This document shows positions 33,471-44,159 of a stretch of 64,000 nucleotides of DNA, one piece after another. Source of the stretch: Isoetes taiwanensis (Eukaryota; Streptophyta; Lycopodiopsida; Isoetales; Isoetaceae); the NCBI GenBank assembly GCA_021234155.1, contig JAJEKV010000199.1, forward strand, positions 206,533 through 270,532, in the 5' to 3' direction. Numbering within the stretch: the first letter of the stretch is position 1; each line of letters starts with the position of its first letter. Below the pieces are notes generated by a model. The model saw only the letters and a list, made by a program, of their open reading frames with translations. It had not been told where the DNA came from and searched no databases. Position numbers and translations under genes: made by a program.

Positions 33471-34440
33471 TGGAGGAGGTTCCGACTTTATTACAGCAGG
33501 TCCAGCAGCTTGTTTAAGTATGCCAGCAGTTGCAGTTGGACAATAAAGAGCTTAAGGAACGTATTGCTTCACATGAATCTGCTTCTAACTCGGGATTGAG
33601 GCTATCAGAGCCTAAGATCAGCCTGCCAGAGAAGTTTGACGGCACTCGGTCCAAACTCCGCGGTTTTTTGAATCAGATCAGGCTTGTGATTCAGCTTCAT
33701 CCTCATAGATATCCCACAGCTCAAGAACAAGTGGGGCTGATTGGTTCTCTTCTCACAGGGCCAGCTCTAAGTTGGTTTGCTCCTTTATTGGAGAAAGGAG
33801 CCCCAGAGTTGCAAGATTTTGTTGCTTTCACTGCAGAACTCGAAGCATGCTTTGAAGACACCGATCGTCGTCGTACGCTAGCCATCCACAAAACTTTGCA
33901 ACTTAAGGCAAGGCTCGCCCGCCCGTGATATGCATCAATTTCGTCAAATTGCGTGATAATGCTCGGGATGATATTGCACTTCGAGATTGTTTCGGAAGGG
34001 GGTTACTTAGAGGATGTCAAAGATATGTTATTGTCTATGGAGGATCCCGAGTTTGGAAGAAGCCATCAGATTTGCGGTTGGCGGTGATAATCGGGGTCTT
34101 CGAACATAGGCAAAGAGACGTGGTCGTCTTTCCATTACACAAGCTTTTCAGCTACGCCTTTCCCCGACCTTATCTACGTAGAATCCAGCGATCTGGACTC
34201 GAGCCTATATAGATTGATCGGCAATTCGAGGACCCTTATCCGGCCACCGTGAAGAAAGGGCCGAGAGAGGCTAATCTTTGCCTCTCGCGGGAGGAGCTGG
34301 CCATATCGCGGGGATGCCACAGGAAGTGTCTAAATCAGCCGGAAAACTTCAGGGCCGGTCCGGAGTAGTAGGAGTCTCGCCGGCCGCCTTTTCTCGACTC
34401 CTCGCCACATTTCCGACATGTTTATTCCATCGATAAGGTT
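33471..34440 (+). pseudogene. gag region of element D
   Basis: ATG at 33471 opens MEEVPTLLQQVQQLV, closed by a stop at 33516. The frame 33530-33928 then continues a retrotransposon gag capsid: KISLPEKFDGTRSKLRGFLN, QEQVGLIGSLLTGPALSWFA and ELQDFVAFTAELEACFEDTD. A frameshift at about 33920 ends the clean part. A zinc knuckle expected near 34250-34420 is not legible. The capsid packages the element RNA. Confidence 0.65.
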
Positions 34441-34800
34441 AGCAAGGCATTCTTCATCCCTATATCATTGAAATCAGAAGTTGAGAATTGCAAGTGTTGG
34501 TGCAACTTGATTGTGGTGCAAATGCTTGCTTTATGGATAGTGTGTTTGCCGTTAAGCACGCCATCCCTAGAAGCAAGGTTGAGCATCCCCTTACGGCCGA
34601 AGTGATTGATGGACGGAGATCTCTTGAGGTGCGATCCGCGAATGTACTGCGCCTCTTCGAGTTTTGTTCGGGGGTTTCTTGTAGTATTTCCTTCAATCTC
34701 ATTGCTAGCCCTCATCGCCTAATAGTCTTGGAGTCCTTACCGCTCGAGCTACATAACCCGTTGTGATTGATGGGGCGTACTAGATCATTTCGATTTTGCT
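34440..34800 (+). pseudogene. Protease region of element D
   Basis: The frame 34488-34766 reads MQVLVQLDCGANACFMDSVF, where L-D-C-G-A occupies the place of the catalytic L-D-S-G-A, and continues to EVRSANVLR. The Ser-to-Cys difference could reflect one base change. Confidence 0.55.
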
Positions 34801-35190
34801 GGTTCTAGCTCTAGTTCCATTTTCATGCGGATCAAGTCTCTACACCAACATCGACCCGATGATGCGGTATCGTGGGCCCCCGACTCCTTCCTTGCTATTC
34901 CATGTTACGATCCGCCCTTTTGCCTCTGCTTCGGTTCATGCCACGATTCTCATCATATTCTTGATGATGTCAGCTTTAGCTCTAGTTCTGCTCTTGATTT
35001 CGGTTCAGTTTCTGCTCCGGTTCTTGCTCCCGGTCCAACTGATTTCTCCCGCTCTCGGTTCTTGCTCCAGTCCACCCATTTCTGCTCCGGTTCTTGGTCC
35101 AGTTCATGTTCCAGCTTGCTCTGCTCATGTTCATGTTCCGCTCCATGCTTTTGTGGAGGTTTCTTCATGCCCCCAGTTTCCAGATCTCGA
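34800..35190 (+). repeat. Low-complexity Ser/Pro/Val-rich linker of element D
   Basis: The segment between protease and reverse transcriptase is built of imperfect repeats of GCTCCGGTTCTTG, GTTCATGTTCC and TAGCTCTAGTTC. In one frame it encodes PVLAPGP-, SAPVL- and HVPL-like repeats, with open frames in other registers as a consequence. Confidence 0.55.
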
Positions 35191-35299
35191 AGATTTCTCT
35201 TGAGTTTGATAAATCTAGAAGGCAAGATCAAGTTCAAGATTTGCAATCCAGTTCACCCATCGGCTCTCGACACCACTGCCCCGTTCCAATGCTCCAGAT

Positions 35300-36150
35300 A
35301 AATATGGCGATTTCTTCGATGTTTTTGACAAAGTCAAGGCCAGCAAACTCGAGCATCGTCCATATGATTGTCCTATTGATTTGCGTACGGGGGACCATGC
35401 CGCCATAGGTCCGATATATGGTCTATCTCCCCACGTGAGTTGAAGGTTTTGCGGGATTATATTGAAGAGAATTTAGCCAGCGGGCTTCATTCGACATTCT
35501 GATCCCTATTTGGGCGCCTATCTTCTTCGTCAAAAGAAGGATGGTTCGGGTAATGCGGTCGTTGATTATCGTGGCCTCAATAAAATCACGGTACAAATCC
35601 GGTATCCGCTTTCCTCGATCCCAAGAGTTGTTGGAGCGACTCCAAGGGACTATTTTACGAAGATTGATCTTGGGGTGCCTATAATTTTATTCGGATCCGG
35701 GAGGGTGATGAGTGGAAAATGACCTTTCGTTACTTTCGGTATGGCCATTTTGAGTACACGTTATGCCGCTTTGGACTTACCAATCCGAAAGATTCCAAAG
35801 ATATGGCTAATGATGTTTTTCGAGAGTTTTTAGACACTTTTGTTATCATCTATTTGGATGATATCCTTATTTATTCTAAGACTCTCGAAGAACATGAAAG
35901 ACATGTTCGACAGGTCCTTCAAAAGCTTCTTGAGCATGGATTATATGCCAAACTTGAGAAGTGCCGATTCGAAACGGGATAATGTGGAGTTCCTTGGCTA
36001 TCGCATCACACCACATGGAGTCTCTATGGATCCCGAAAAGGTTAGCACTGTTTCGAGGTGGCAAACACCTTCATCCATTCGAGATGTTGGTGTTTTCTTG
36101 GGTTTGCCAATTTCTATCGGGATTTCATCAGGGATTATTAGGAGATTGCT
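35300..36150 (+). pseudogene. Reverse transcriptase region of element D
   Basis: Pieces in order: YGLSPRELKVLRDYIEENLA (other frame, 35415-35480), LLRQKKDGSGNAVVDYRGLN and KITVQIRYPL (35510 frame), then the clean palm frame 35719-35982 with [40 protein letters not shown] (Y-L-D-D active site) and [13 protein letters not shown]. It continues in the next frame with VEFLGYRITPHGVSMDPEKV (35988 onward). Two or three indels disrupt it. Confidence 0.75.
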
Positions 36151-36700
36151 CTTCCTTTGACACCGCCTTTGCCAAGGATGTGCCATTGAATGGGCGTGGA
36201 AGCGGAATCGCTTTTGTTACTCTGAAGCATGCTTTTCACACGGCGCCGGTTCTTGCTCATGCAGATCCTTTGCCCATATGTTGTTGAAGCGGATGCTTCC
36301 GATTTTGCGCTTTGGTGGGATCATCACGGGAGGGGGATGACCATGAATTGCATCCAATCGCCTATCATTCACGAAAAGTTTCAGCCTGCTGAAATCAACA
36401 TCCCATTTATGACAAGGAGTTGTTGGCGATAGTGGATTCTTTCGAGGAATGGAGACGTTTCGAGGGATCTCCTTATAAGGTCACGATCACCACGGATCAC
36501 CGAAATCTTGAATATTTTCGCCGAAAGTGCTCAACCGCCGGGCCGGTGGCATACTCAAGTATTATCCCGGATTGATTTCGTGATCAAGTACCGTCCCGGA
36601 TCCCTCCAAGAAAAGCGATGCCTTGTGTCTCGACGCTCCTACCTTGAGCCCAAACTAGGTGATCCCCGCATATGGTCAAGAATCACGGGTTATTTTAGGG
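36150..36700 (+). pseudogene. RNase H region of element D
   Basis: Broken frames carry EADASDFAL (36287 region), [13 protein letters not shown], a [14 protein letters not shown]-like segment in another frame and [15 protein letters not shown] (36550-36600). These are the marker motifs of the gypsy RNase H. Several frame changes occur. Confidence 0.6.
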
Positions 36701-36879
36701 CCTGATCGGTTCCAGTTTTTTATGGCTCTCACTTTGTTCGAGAGGCCTCATGATATAACCTTGTTGGAGTCTCATTCAAGCATCTACGCCCTCGATCCAT
36801 TGGCTCAAGATGTATTCTCACACATTGGCGATCATCTTCTTCTCAGATGGGATTAGGACTATGACGTTTTGAGGTTCGA

Positions 36880-37860
36880 GATGGACTCGCCCGCGGATGG
36901 GCTTCTATATGTGCCGATGGTGCTTCTCTTCTAGGCTCGTAGGGGGTTCTTGAGGCATTTGCCATGATTCACCACGGCGGACACTTTGGAGTAGCCAAGA
37001 CTCTTGAACTTATTAGTCGGAGCTTCTAGAGTCGGGCTTTGATTGGCCAGGTCTTTCTGTAGCCAAGACTTTTGAACTTTTATTCGATGGTGGCCAGGAC
37101 ATCATGGCCTGTCGAGCCAAGGTTCTAAGGCATCTTCCTCATGGCTACTTCAGCCTTTACCAATTTGGAAGAGTATTTGGATTTTTATTGTCGAGCTTCC
37201 ATCCTCCCGAGGCCATGACGCCATCCTTGTTGTTGTTGACCGTTTTTCCAAGATGGCACATTTCATTCCTTGCAAAGACGTCTATCTCTAGTGAAGCCCA
37301 CAGTGGTTCTCTTGCTTCGAGAGGTGATTCGACTCCATGGCTTACCGGATAACATTGTCGAGGATGACTGGCCCTCAATTTTTGTTGCCGTTTTTGAAGC
37401 GTCTATTGCAACTCTTGCATGTGGAGCGTTCGCTCTCTTCGGGACATCATCCAGACCAATGGGCGGTGGGGCGCACTAATCAAACCCTTGAGCGCATTTG
37501 GCGCCGCTTCATCAATTATCGCCAGGATGATCGGGTTGATTGGCTACCGCGTAATTTGCTTATAATCCCGTCCATGCCTCCACGGGCGGACTCCCTTCTT
37601 TATTAATTTCGGCATGCATCCCCGGTGGTCTTTGATTGCTCCCCGGATATGACTTCGGCCAATCCTGCCGAGGACAGCTCAAGAAGTTCGCGATGCTTCG
37701 GGATGATCTTGACACCATCTTCTCCGGGCCCAAAGCACGTTATCGTCATCATGCGATCCGCGACGTCGGGACGCTCCTCGGTTTGCGATTGGTGATCTTG
37801 TTTGGCTCTTGCGCCGGGATTTGCCGCGGCTTCTTGTAACAAGCTCGACTCGGCGCTTAG
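36880..37860 (+). pseudogene. Integrase region of element D
   Basis: Fragments of the zinc region (IHHGGHFGVAKTLELI around 36965) and of the core ([19 protein letters not shown] across frames near 37215-37270, then LHGLPDNIV at about 37335, and QWAVGRTNQTLERIW near 37450-37500 where the catalytic E lies). A C-terminal part runs to the LHPVFHVSLLEPY segment at 37930. Frames are broken throughout. Confidence 0.55.
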
Positions 37861-37875
37861 GTCCCTATCGGATCA

Positions 37876-38274
37876 TTGAACGAAGTTGGTGATGCCGCTT
37901 TCCGTCGGAGCTTACGCCCATCGGTCCGGCTTCACCCGGTGTTTCATGTGTCTTTGTTAGAACCCTATATGGCGAATCCATTTCCGGATCGAAAGTACCT
38001 CCACCTCCACCACCGGTCGAGATTGATGATCATGAGGGAGTTCGAGGTTCGAGAGATTCTGGACTCCAAGTTTCTTCACGACGCGATTGTATTACTTTTG
38101 TCGATTGGGAAGGTTACTCGCCAAGTGGACAGAAACTGGGAGCCTGCCGAGAATCGACTAATGCACGACAAAATTGCGGAGTTTCAAGCGTTACACCGTG
38201 ATAAGCCAAGTCCAGTAATTCGGCGTGGGAGGGATGGTGTGACGACCATCACGGATATTAAGTATCATCACTAA
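37876..38274 (+). pseudogene. Chromodomain and integrase tail of element D
   Basis: A 132-residue frame: RLHPVFHVSLLEPYMANPFP (GPY/F-end linker), EFEVREILDSKFL (chromodomain start), a slightly altered middle, then NWEPAENRLMHDKIAEFQAL (the W-E-P-A-E-N block and tail helix). It stops at 38274, only 13 bp before the 3' LTR. Confidence 0.75.
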
Positions 38275-38287
38275 TATTATACTCCTA

Positions 38288-38746
38288 TGTACAAAAGATG
38301 GTCGTCACCACCCGGATGCAAAGGGTAGTTGCACAAGGCGGGTTTGAACCGCGAACCTTCCGGTTGCAAGTCACACACCCTTGGCGAGTGCGCTACCAAT
38401 ATTTGTTGAAGACATTCCTTCACGTCTTCCTCATATGTGGGACTATCTCTAGAAGGTTCTAGAATGTTCTAGAACCTAAATGCATCTTTGACACTTGGCG
38501 ATCTCATCCATTGAGTGGCGCTGATCGATCGTTATAAGGGGAGGCACCTCCTTCTTGTCAAACCATTCGGTTCAACGCCGGTCTTGAGCCTTCTAGGCAT
38601 CTCGTCACCGTATTCCTCGCTTGCCCGGGCTATTGTATTCTTGATTCTGTTCATATATCAGATTCTTTGCCGATCTTGGCGTATTTCTTCCGTATTTCTT
38701 GCGTATTTTCCACGTATTTTCCTTGTTTTCGAGTAGGTTCATGACA
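38288..38746 (+). repeat. 3' LTR of element D with heat-shock elements
   Basis: The copy of 32912-33388. The array here reads GAAGGTTCTAGAATGTTCTAG then AA at 38452-38474, that is GAAnnTTCnnGAAnnTTCnnGAA, five alternating heat-shock units. The TATA box is weaker (TTATAAG near 38532). Differences between the two LTRs cluster at CAG/CTG sites. Confidence 0.85.
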
Positions 38747-38749
38747 GTG

Positions 38750-40800
38750 GGCACATCTTGCCCAGACAAACCCAAGGTGACACTGACATCTATGGCACTC
38801 CAATCCTGACCAAGAGAACAACTAGTAGCATGTCCCCCAGTCTGAGGCTCTCCAGAGGAGCCGATTTTTAAAGAACCCAGAGAAGGAGGCACACACCAAG
38901 CATTTCCCTTTCCTTGCCTCTCTCTTTAAAGACATCATAAACAAAATAAAAGCGACAAAGAACCGGGCTTGTGACGAAAACGCTCACACAAAATTGTAGA
39001 TGGGCTTCTGAACAACCAAGACGACCCCTCCTTATTCTGTGGCCCAAAACAGAAACAATCACACAGCCAAGACACATACTTGGCGCTGCCATCGCCATTT
39101 CCGCCATGCCCAACTCAGCACCGCGTGAAAACTCGGTTCAGGCCAACCTAGGAAGCGGATGCCCCTAGATTCCCATATTTGAATCCATAGTGCCTTGTCA
39201 TTTTGCTCCGTATTGGGTTACACAATACCCATACTAACCATTCCGTTATAAAAATAACATTTCAAATTTCGGCCACATAATGGCGCTTAATGAAACGAAC
39301 CCAACTCCTAAAGCACAGGGCGATTTCCATTCCATAGACATCCAGCAGCAAGTATGAAAAAGGAAATTTAAAAGGCAAGCGCCACACAATAACAGAGGGA
39401 GGTCGAAGAAAGTGCCGGAGGAGAGCACATGTCTTTAGTGAACTATGATATTGTGTCGTCGGAGCAATCAAGCTGCACCGGGGATATTAGGAGAAGAATC
39501 TTCTATCGAAGATGAACAGTCGAAGTCCCGAGAGGAAGGCAGCCAAAGGTGGAGGAAGAGAGGAGGAGGACTAGAGGAAAAAGGACCAAGAGGAAAAGAG
39601 GAAGCTAGAAGAGGAAGAAGGAGAGGAATCAAAAGCATCGAACCAAGAGCGGGGAGGATAGGGCTCGGCTCATAGAAATAATTATGTGAGAGCCAAGTAG
39701 AGGTACACAGTGGATGGCCTATTGTAAGTATTTGAGGCAGCAGCAACCAAACATCAAGAAGATGCCTCCTCGGCTAGGCTAATCAAGGAGGCCAAAGCAC
39801 CACGAGTCCAACTCTAAGCACAACTTTTGAAAAATCCGGCACTTCTAGCAGTGCACTAACCTTCTAACTCGAGGAGCACGATACAAGGGGTTAGTTTGTG
39901 AAGTCATGCAAGACTTCTAGATGGATATAGTAAGACCCACGATGCCGCATGCCTGCCAAGAAGCAGCAGAAGCTGAGCTCACCCAATTGTTTGAGAGTGG
40001 CAGTGATGCCTAATAATGAGATTTGAACATAAACTCTTAGCTTCGAGTGCACTAATGGAGGCAGAGGACAAGAACATCATTCCAAAACACTCAATTCTTC
40101 TGTGCCAAGTTGTGGATAGGGCAATAAGTATTTAATGTTCAGGTTCTCTCCTTCATGCCAATTGTCAGTCCTCTCTCTCCAATCTGTAAACTTGCACCTA
40201 AAAAAATAGAGCATTGTTTTGTGTTGTGTGGCAATCTTTGCTACATTTGGTCAGATGTACAGTGTTTTTTTTTTGTACTCATTTTAGAAGTCAAGAAGTT
40301 CTTTTAGGCATTTTCCCTGTCAGATGGTCCCCACTTTAAGAAGTGGGCATTCAATATTTGCAGGGCTCTAGTTTGTTAGGTGGTGTGGAAGCGTAGGCTT
40401 CACGTCGTCTTTAGGGTTGCGTACTAGCCTATATCAAGAGATCAAATCTCGTCTACATGACCAATTTTGTAATTTCAGAGTTGCATTCGAATGTCAAGGA
40501 TGAGGTTTGGAGTCACCTCCACCTACCTTTGACTTCCCATTGTATATTGTATTAGCATTGTCTTATTCATAAAAATTGTCTCTCGTTCTTCAAACAAAAT
40601 AAAAATGGGACTTGAACACAAGATCCTTACGATGGCACTAATAAATTTGGCTCTCTTAATGGCACTTATATGTCATCTGTGCTGGTAATCTTGAATGTGT
40701 GTGAATTAAAATGTAAAATTAAAGGCAACGTTTTGAAAGCTTGAAATTTTAGTAATGTATATGGGATAGAATAGGGTATTGGTTATGTACATTTCACTAG
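38750..40800. other. Intergenic region downstream of the PPR gene
   Basis: I see no supported gene. At 39460-39680 a purine-rich stretch (AGAGGAAG-type) gives a charged open frame of low complexity. The region from about 40480 has features of a gene or element 3' end (ATTGTATATTGTATTAG, then TTATTCATAAAAATTG), but no coding partner was found. The PPR gene ends at 40809 just to the right, so its 3' untranslated region and polyadenylation site should lie here. Confidence 0.45.
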
Positions 40801-40808
40801 CACTTGCT

Positions 40809-43034
40809 TTACCAATAGTCTCCACATGAACACGCACCATTTAAAAAATGATGAAACCGATGAGCATCTCTGATTATGATGTGCCTCTCTACGATTCTAG
40901 AAATCAATTTGATTGCAGTGTGACAATCAGTACAAATGCGGAGGTTTTTTATTATATGTAATGTTGTGCCACATGGGGTGCTAATGATCCCAAACGCAAC
41001 AGCAAGCTTTTCACTGTGCCAAGATATTAAATGTTCCTTCTGTTCTTCCTCTATATCATGCAATACTAATCTGGTATCTGGTTCATATCCAAAATCCTTC
41101 ATCTGTTTGCCCAATCTTTGTAATTCACAATATATTTCCTCTGTTTGTGGATGGTACCTATCTCTCACAACAAATTTGTGAAGTTTTCCATTAACCTCAA
41201 TAGAGCTGCATGCTGGTTCCTTTACAATGCCCCTATCCATCATTATCTTCCTTAGTTTTGCTGCATCATTCCACAATCCTGCTGAGGCATATATATTCGA
41301 CAAAACTACATAAGCTGCAGCTTTCTGTGGATCAAGCTGCAAACGCTCTGCAGCATACTTTGCCCTTTGAATGTCCCCATGTACTTGGCAAGCACCAAGC
41401 AAGGTCATCCACAATAAAGCCCCAGGTTGGAATGGCATTTTGTTCATTAAATCCTGTGCTTCAGCCAATCTGCCAGCCCTTCCAAGGAGATCAATCATGC
41501 AACCATAATGGTCAGCTTCAGGACTAATACCATAATCTTTATGCATTGAGTGAAAGTACTTCCACCCAATTTCCACCAGGCCAACATGGCTGCACGCAAA
41601 GAGAATGCTGATAAATGTAACTCTATTTGGCTTCATATTTTCCTGCTGCATGTGCTTAAATATGTCGAGAGAGCATAGCCTCCAAATCCATGCTCTGCAT
41701 ATGCAGCTATTATCGAATTCCCAAGAAACCATATCTTGTTTTGACATTCTCACGAATATATTATAAGCATGACTCAATTTTCCACACTTTGTATACATAT
41801 TGACAAGCGCATTGCCTGTAGTAATATCCGAGTCAAGTGCATTGGCAAGCAGTTGGCTATGAAGAAACTTCCCTTCTGAAACTAGTGCAAGGCTAGCACA
41901 TGCATCAATTATGCTGGTATATGTTACCAAATCTGGCCTTACCACTTCTGATTGCATTTGCTTGAAGATGTGAATGGCTTGCTTGCCACTGTCATTTTGA
42001 GCATATGCAGCAAGCATTGTGTTCCACAAAATGACATCTTGACTTTGCATTCTCTCAAATATTCTCTCCGCATCTGCCAGACTACCACACTTTGCATACA
42101 TACTAATAAGGGAACTCTGTACAATAGGGTCTGCATCAAAGCCATCATTAGTAATCCGGACATGGATCAGCCTACCCTCTCTCAGTGCATCAGGCGTAGC
42201 ACATGCAATGGGGATACTAATATATGTAACTTTGTTTGGCTTCACTCCATCTTTCTGCATTTGATGAAACAATGCAAGGGCTTCCTTCCCATGCCCATAT
42301 TGCACATATGTTGATATCATGCTAGTCCATGAGACTACATCCTGCAAATGCATTTGGGCAAATATTGTTTTCACATCATGAACGCTTCCACATTTGTTGT
42401 ACATGTTTATGAGGGCAGTCTGGATGATATAGTCAGATTCAAATCCATTATCAACAATTCCAGCATGTAACAATCTACCTTCTGTTATGGCTACTTCATT
42501 ACAACATGCATTAAGAGATGTTACAAATATAATCTTATCTGGTTTCATGCCTTCTTCATGAATTTGCTGAAACAGGCAATAGGCAGTCTGATTTCGGCCA
42601 TGCTCAACATATGCAGCCATCATTATAGTCCACGAAAATATATTGGAGCGACGCATTCTTACAAACATAAAGCTTGCAAATTCTATATCACCACATCTAC
42701 CATACATCTCCAAAATAAGGTTGCCAAGAAAACTTATATGACCATATTTCACTTTGAGAACATGGGCATGAACCAACTTACCTATCAGAAGAGCTTCCAT
42801 TTTGCCACAGCTCCTTAAGAGAGCGGCATAGGTGATGATGCTGTTACTTTGAAGACTCTGATGCTTCAAATGTTCAACCGCTTTTGTCAATTGCACCAAG
42901 TTAGAAAATGTGGGTTCTTGCAGTCGAGCACTTGTCTTCAATCCCAGTTTGAAAAGGGTGATGCAAATTCGTGTCCTGGAATGACAAATGTCAGAAAGGA
43001 GATTATACGTAAATCCTGTTCCAGGAAGAGCCAT
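40809..43034 (-). CDS. PLS-class pentatricopeptide repeat protein with E and DYW domains
   Basis: A 741-residue intronless frame. Residues ~65-530 form tandem P/L/S-type PPR repeats with motifs such as NMYNKCGSVHDVKTIFAQM, VVSWTSMISTYVQYGHGKEA and SMYAKCGSLADAERIFERM. An E/E+ region follows (LLGRAGRLAEAQDLMNKMPF, then AAAYVVLSNIYASAGLWNDA). A DYW deaminase ends the protein: HSEKLAVAFGIIS gives the H-x-E zinc/catalytic motif, CTDCH the C-x-x-C motif, and GACSCGDYW the terminus. Such proteins bind organellar transcripts with the repeats and edit C to U with the DYW domain; mitochondrial or plastid location is known for the family and not shown by a clear transit peptide here. An anomaly near residue 437-457 (about 41720-41660) is out of register with the repeat and flanked by compensating indels. 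The first ATG was chosen; an internal start is possible. Confidence 0.93.
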   Translation of the reverse strand: MALPGTGFTYNLLSDICHSRTRICITLFKLGLKTSARLQEPTFSNLVQLTKAVEHLKHQSLQSNSIITYAALLRSCGKMEALLIGKLVHAHVLKVKYGHISFLGNLILEMYGRCGDIEFASFMFVRMRRSNIFSWTIMMAAYVEHGRNQTAYCLFQQIHEEGMKPDKIIFVTSLNACCNEVAITEGRLLHAGIVDNGFESDYIIQTALINMYNKCGSVHDVKTIFAQMHLQDVVSWTSMISTYVQYGHGKEALALFHQMQKDGVKPNKVTYISIPIACATPDALREGRLIHVRITNDGFDADPIVQSSLISMYAKCGSLADAERIFERMQSQDVILWNTMLAAYAQNDSGKQAIHIFKQMQSEVVRPDLVTYTSIIDACASLALVSEGKFLHSQLLANALDSDITTGNALVNMYTKCGKLSHAYNIFVRMSKQDMVSWEFDNSCICRAWIWRLCSLDIFKHMQQENMKPNRVTFISILFACSHVGLVEIGWKYFHSMHKDYGISPEADHYGCMIDLLGRAGRLAEAQDLMNKMPFQPGALLWMTLLGACQVHGDIQRAKYAAERLQLDPQKAAAYVVLSNIYASAGLWNDAAKLRKIMMDRGIVKEPACSSIEVNGKLHKFVVRDRYHPQTEEIYCELQRLGKQMKDFGYEPDTRLVLHDIEEEQKEHLISWHSEKLAVAFGIISTPCGTTLHIIKNLRICTDCHTAIKLISRIVERHIIIRDAHRFHHFLNGACSCGDYW

Positions 43035-43470
43035 AAGTACTTGTGTCTTCGATGCTCTAAAAACTACAGCATATTGTTAGAATGCTTGTCCGTCTCGGGT
43101 CAATTCTAGGCAACAAAGCCAATATATGCATACGGAAAAGAACACTAATTTGAAACTAGAAGCAGGGCAGGCTTGGGGCAAAAAGTTGAGAAAGCGCCAT
43201 AAGGTTCGCAAAAGATCTTTCTATGGGTTTTTTTATGGGTTTTTTTAAGGGTTGGGTAAGGTTTTAATATTTGGATTTGGCTTTTTTTTCCTTTTTGTTC
43301 CTGGTTAATTTTAGAAAGCAGAGTTTCTTGAATTTTTCTTTTTCTGGTCGCGGCCCTGAGGGCCTGTGATTCATGCATCCACGAATTGGGAAGTAACGGA
43401 CTGCGATTTCTTGAACAGGTTTTTGTGAACAGGGCTTGCTTGAAGAGGGCTTGCTTGAAGAGGGCAGCGG
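43035..43470 (-). promoter_or_regulatory. Upstream region of the PPR gene, cut by element E
   Basis: The 5' untranslated region and promoter of the PPR gene should lie here. Element E inserted 436 bp upstream of the start codon, so distal promoter sequence is now beyond 47788. GGTTTTTTTATGGGTTTTTT stretches and a GAGGGCTTGCTTGAA direct repeat (43434-43464) are visible; no clear TATA box is claimed. Confidence 0.35.
43466..43470. repeat. Target-site duplication AGCGG of element E (left copy)
   Basis: Exact match to 47784-47788. Confidence 0.85.
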
Positions 43471-43963
43471 TGTTGAAAATGTTAACATCCAGCATTTATC
43501 ATCCGGCATTTAACATAAGACAAAATGAATAGTGTTTGATGGTGGCGTGGCATTAATGCCGGTGGTTTTGGGATCAATAAAAAAAAGAAAATGGGTCTGG
43601 CAACAATACTGGTGAAAACTACGGATCACGCTAGTTTAAAATGCGGATCGCTACGTAAATCGTCCGGATCGGATGCTTGATTGTTGCGACACTAGATGGA
43701 GATTTGAAGCTGCCGAATCCACCGCCATAGTTGTGTTTCGTCATTCGAGGTTGGACTGAGGTTACTGGCCGCCGAAGCCGGTTGATGTTTACAAAGGCGA
43801 GGTTAGTTGCGGACTTGTTTTAGTGCGGATTTCTTATTCTTTGCCGGGTAGTCTGGATTGCTTGTTTGCTGGGTTGTTATATGCTCACGGGTTCCTTACC
43901 CGGAATTGTGATATAATGGAATCAAGATGAAGAAGATGGCCGGATTCTGATTCGAATTTATCA
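43471..43963 (+). repeat. 5' LTR of element E
   Basis: 493 bp. It aligns end to end with 47292-47783, but differs at many positions, most of them where the other copy has CTG or CAG (for example the 3' copy has CTGAGG near 47562 where this copy has CATTCGAGG near 43743). Confidence 0.9.
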
Positions 43964-44159
43964 TTGGTATCGAGCAAGGGTCATAATTATGGAAACAAAT
44001 TCTGCTCACTTGATTCCACGACCATTATTTCGAGCCGAGAGAACAAATTGATTGCCCGGAGAGAAATTGATGAAAACGATAAGAGAGTCTCACACACCAT
44101 GTGTACAGGATGGGAAATGGGCATTTGCATGAAGTAAAAGGATGTGGAAAGTTGGAGTT

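Larger units (their letters stand above)
32912..38746 (+). mobile_element. Element D: chromodomain Ty3/gypsy with two LTRs
   Basis: Two ~470-bp direct repeats (32912-33388 and 38288-38746) enclose gag, protease, reverse transcriptase, RNase H, integrase and a chromodomain in gypsy order on the plus strand. The element is 5.8 kb. Motifs such as [20 protein letters not shown] and EFEVREILDSKFL resemble the chromovirus type known from fungi, vertebrates and some non-seed plants more than the usual seed-plant types; that is my inference. No clean target duplication is visible at the estimated edges. Frames are broken in gag, the RT fingers, RNase H and integrase. Confidence 0.8.

Noticed and set aside
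32901-38755. Target-site duplication for element D
   Set aside because: The five bases outside the estimated LTR edges (CACCA left, GTGGG right) do not match. LTR edges are uncertain because of local differences.
39445-39675. 76-residue charged frame (E/R/K/G-rich)
   Set aside because: It follows from an AGAGGAAG-type purine-rich tract; no gene structure or similarity.
41210-43109. Plus-strand frames up to 120 residues
   Set aside because: They are antisense to the PPR gene.
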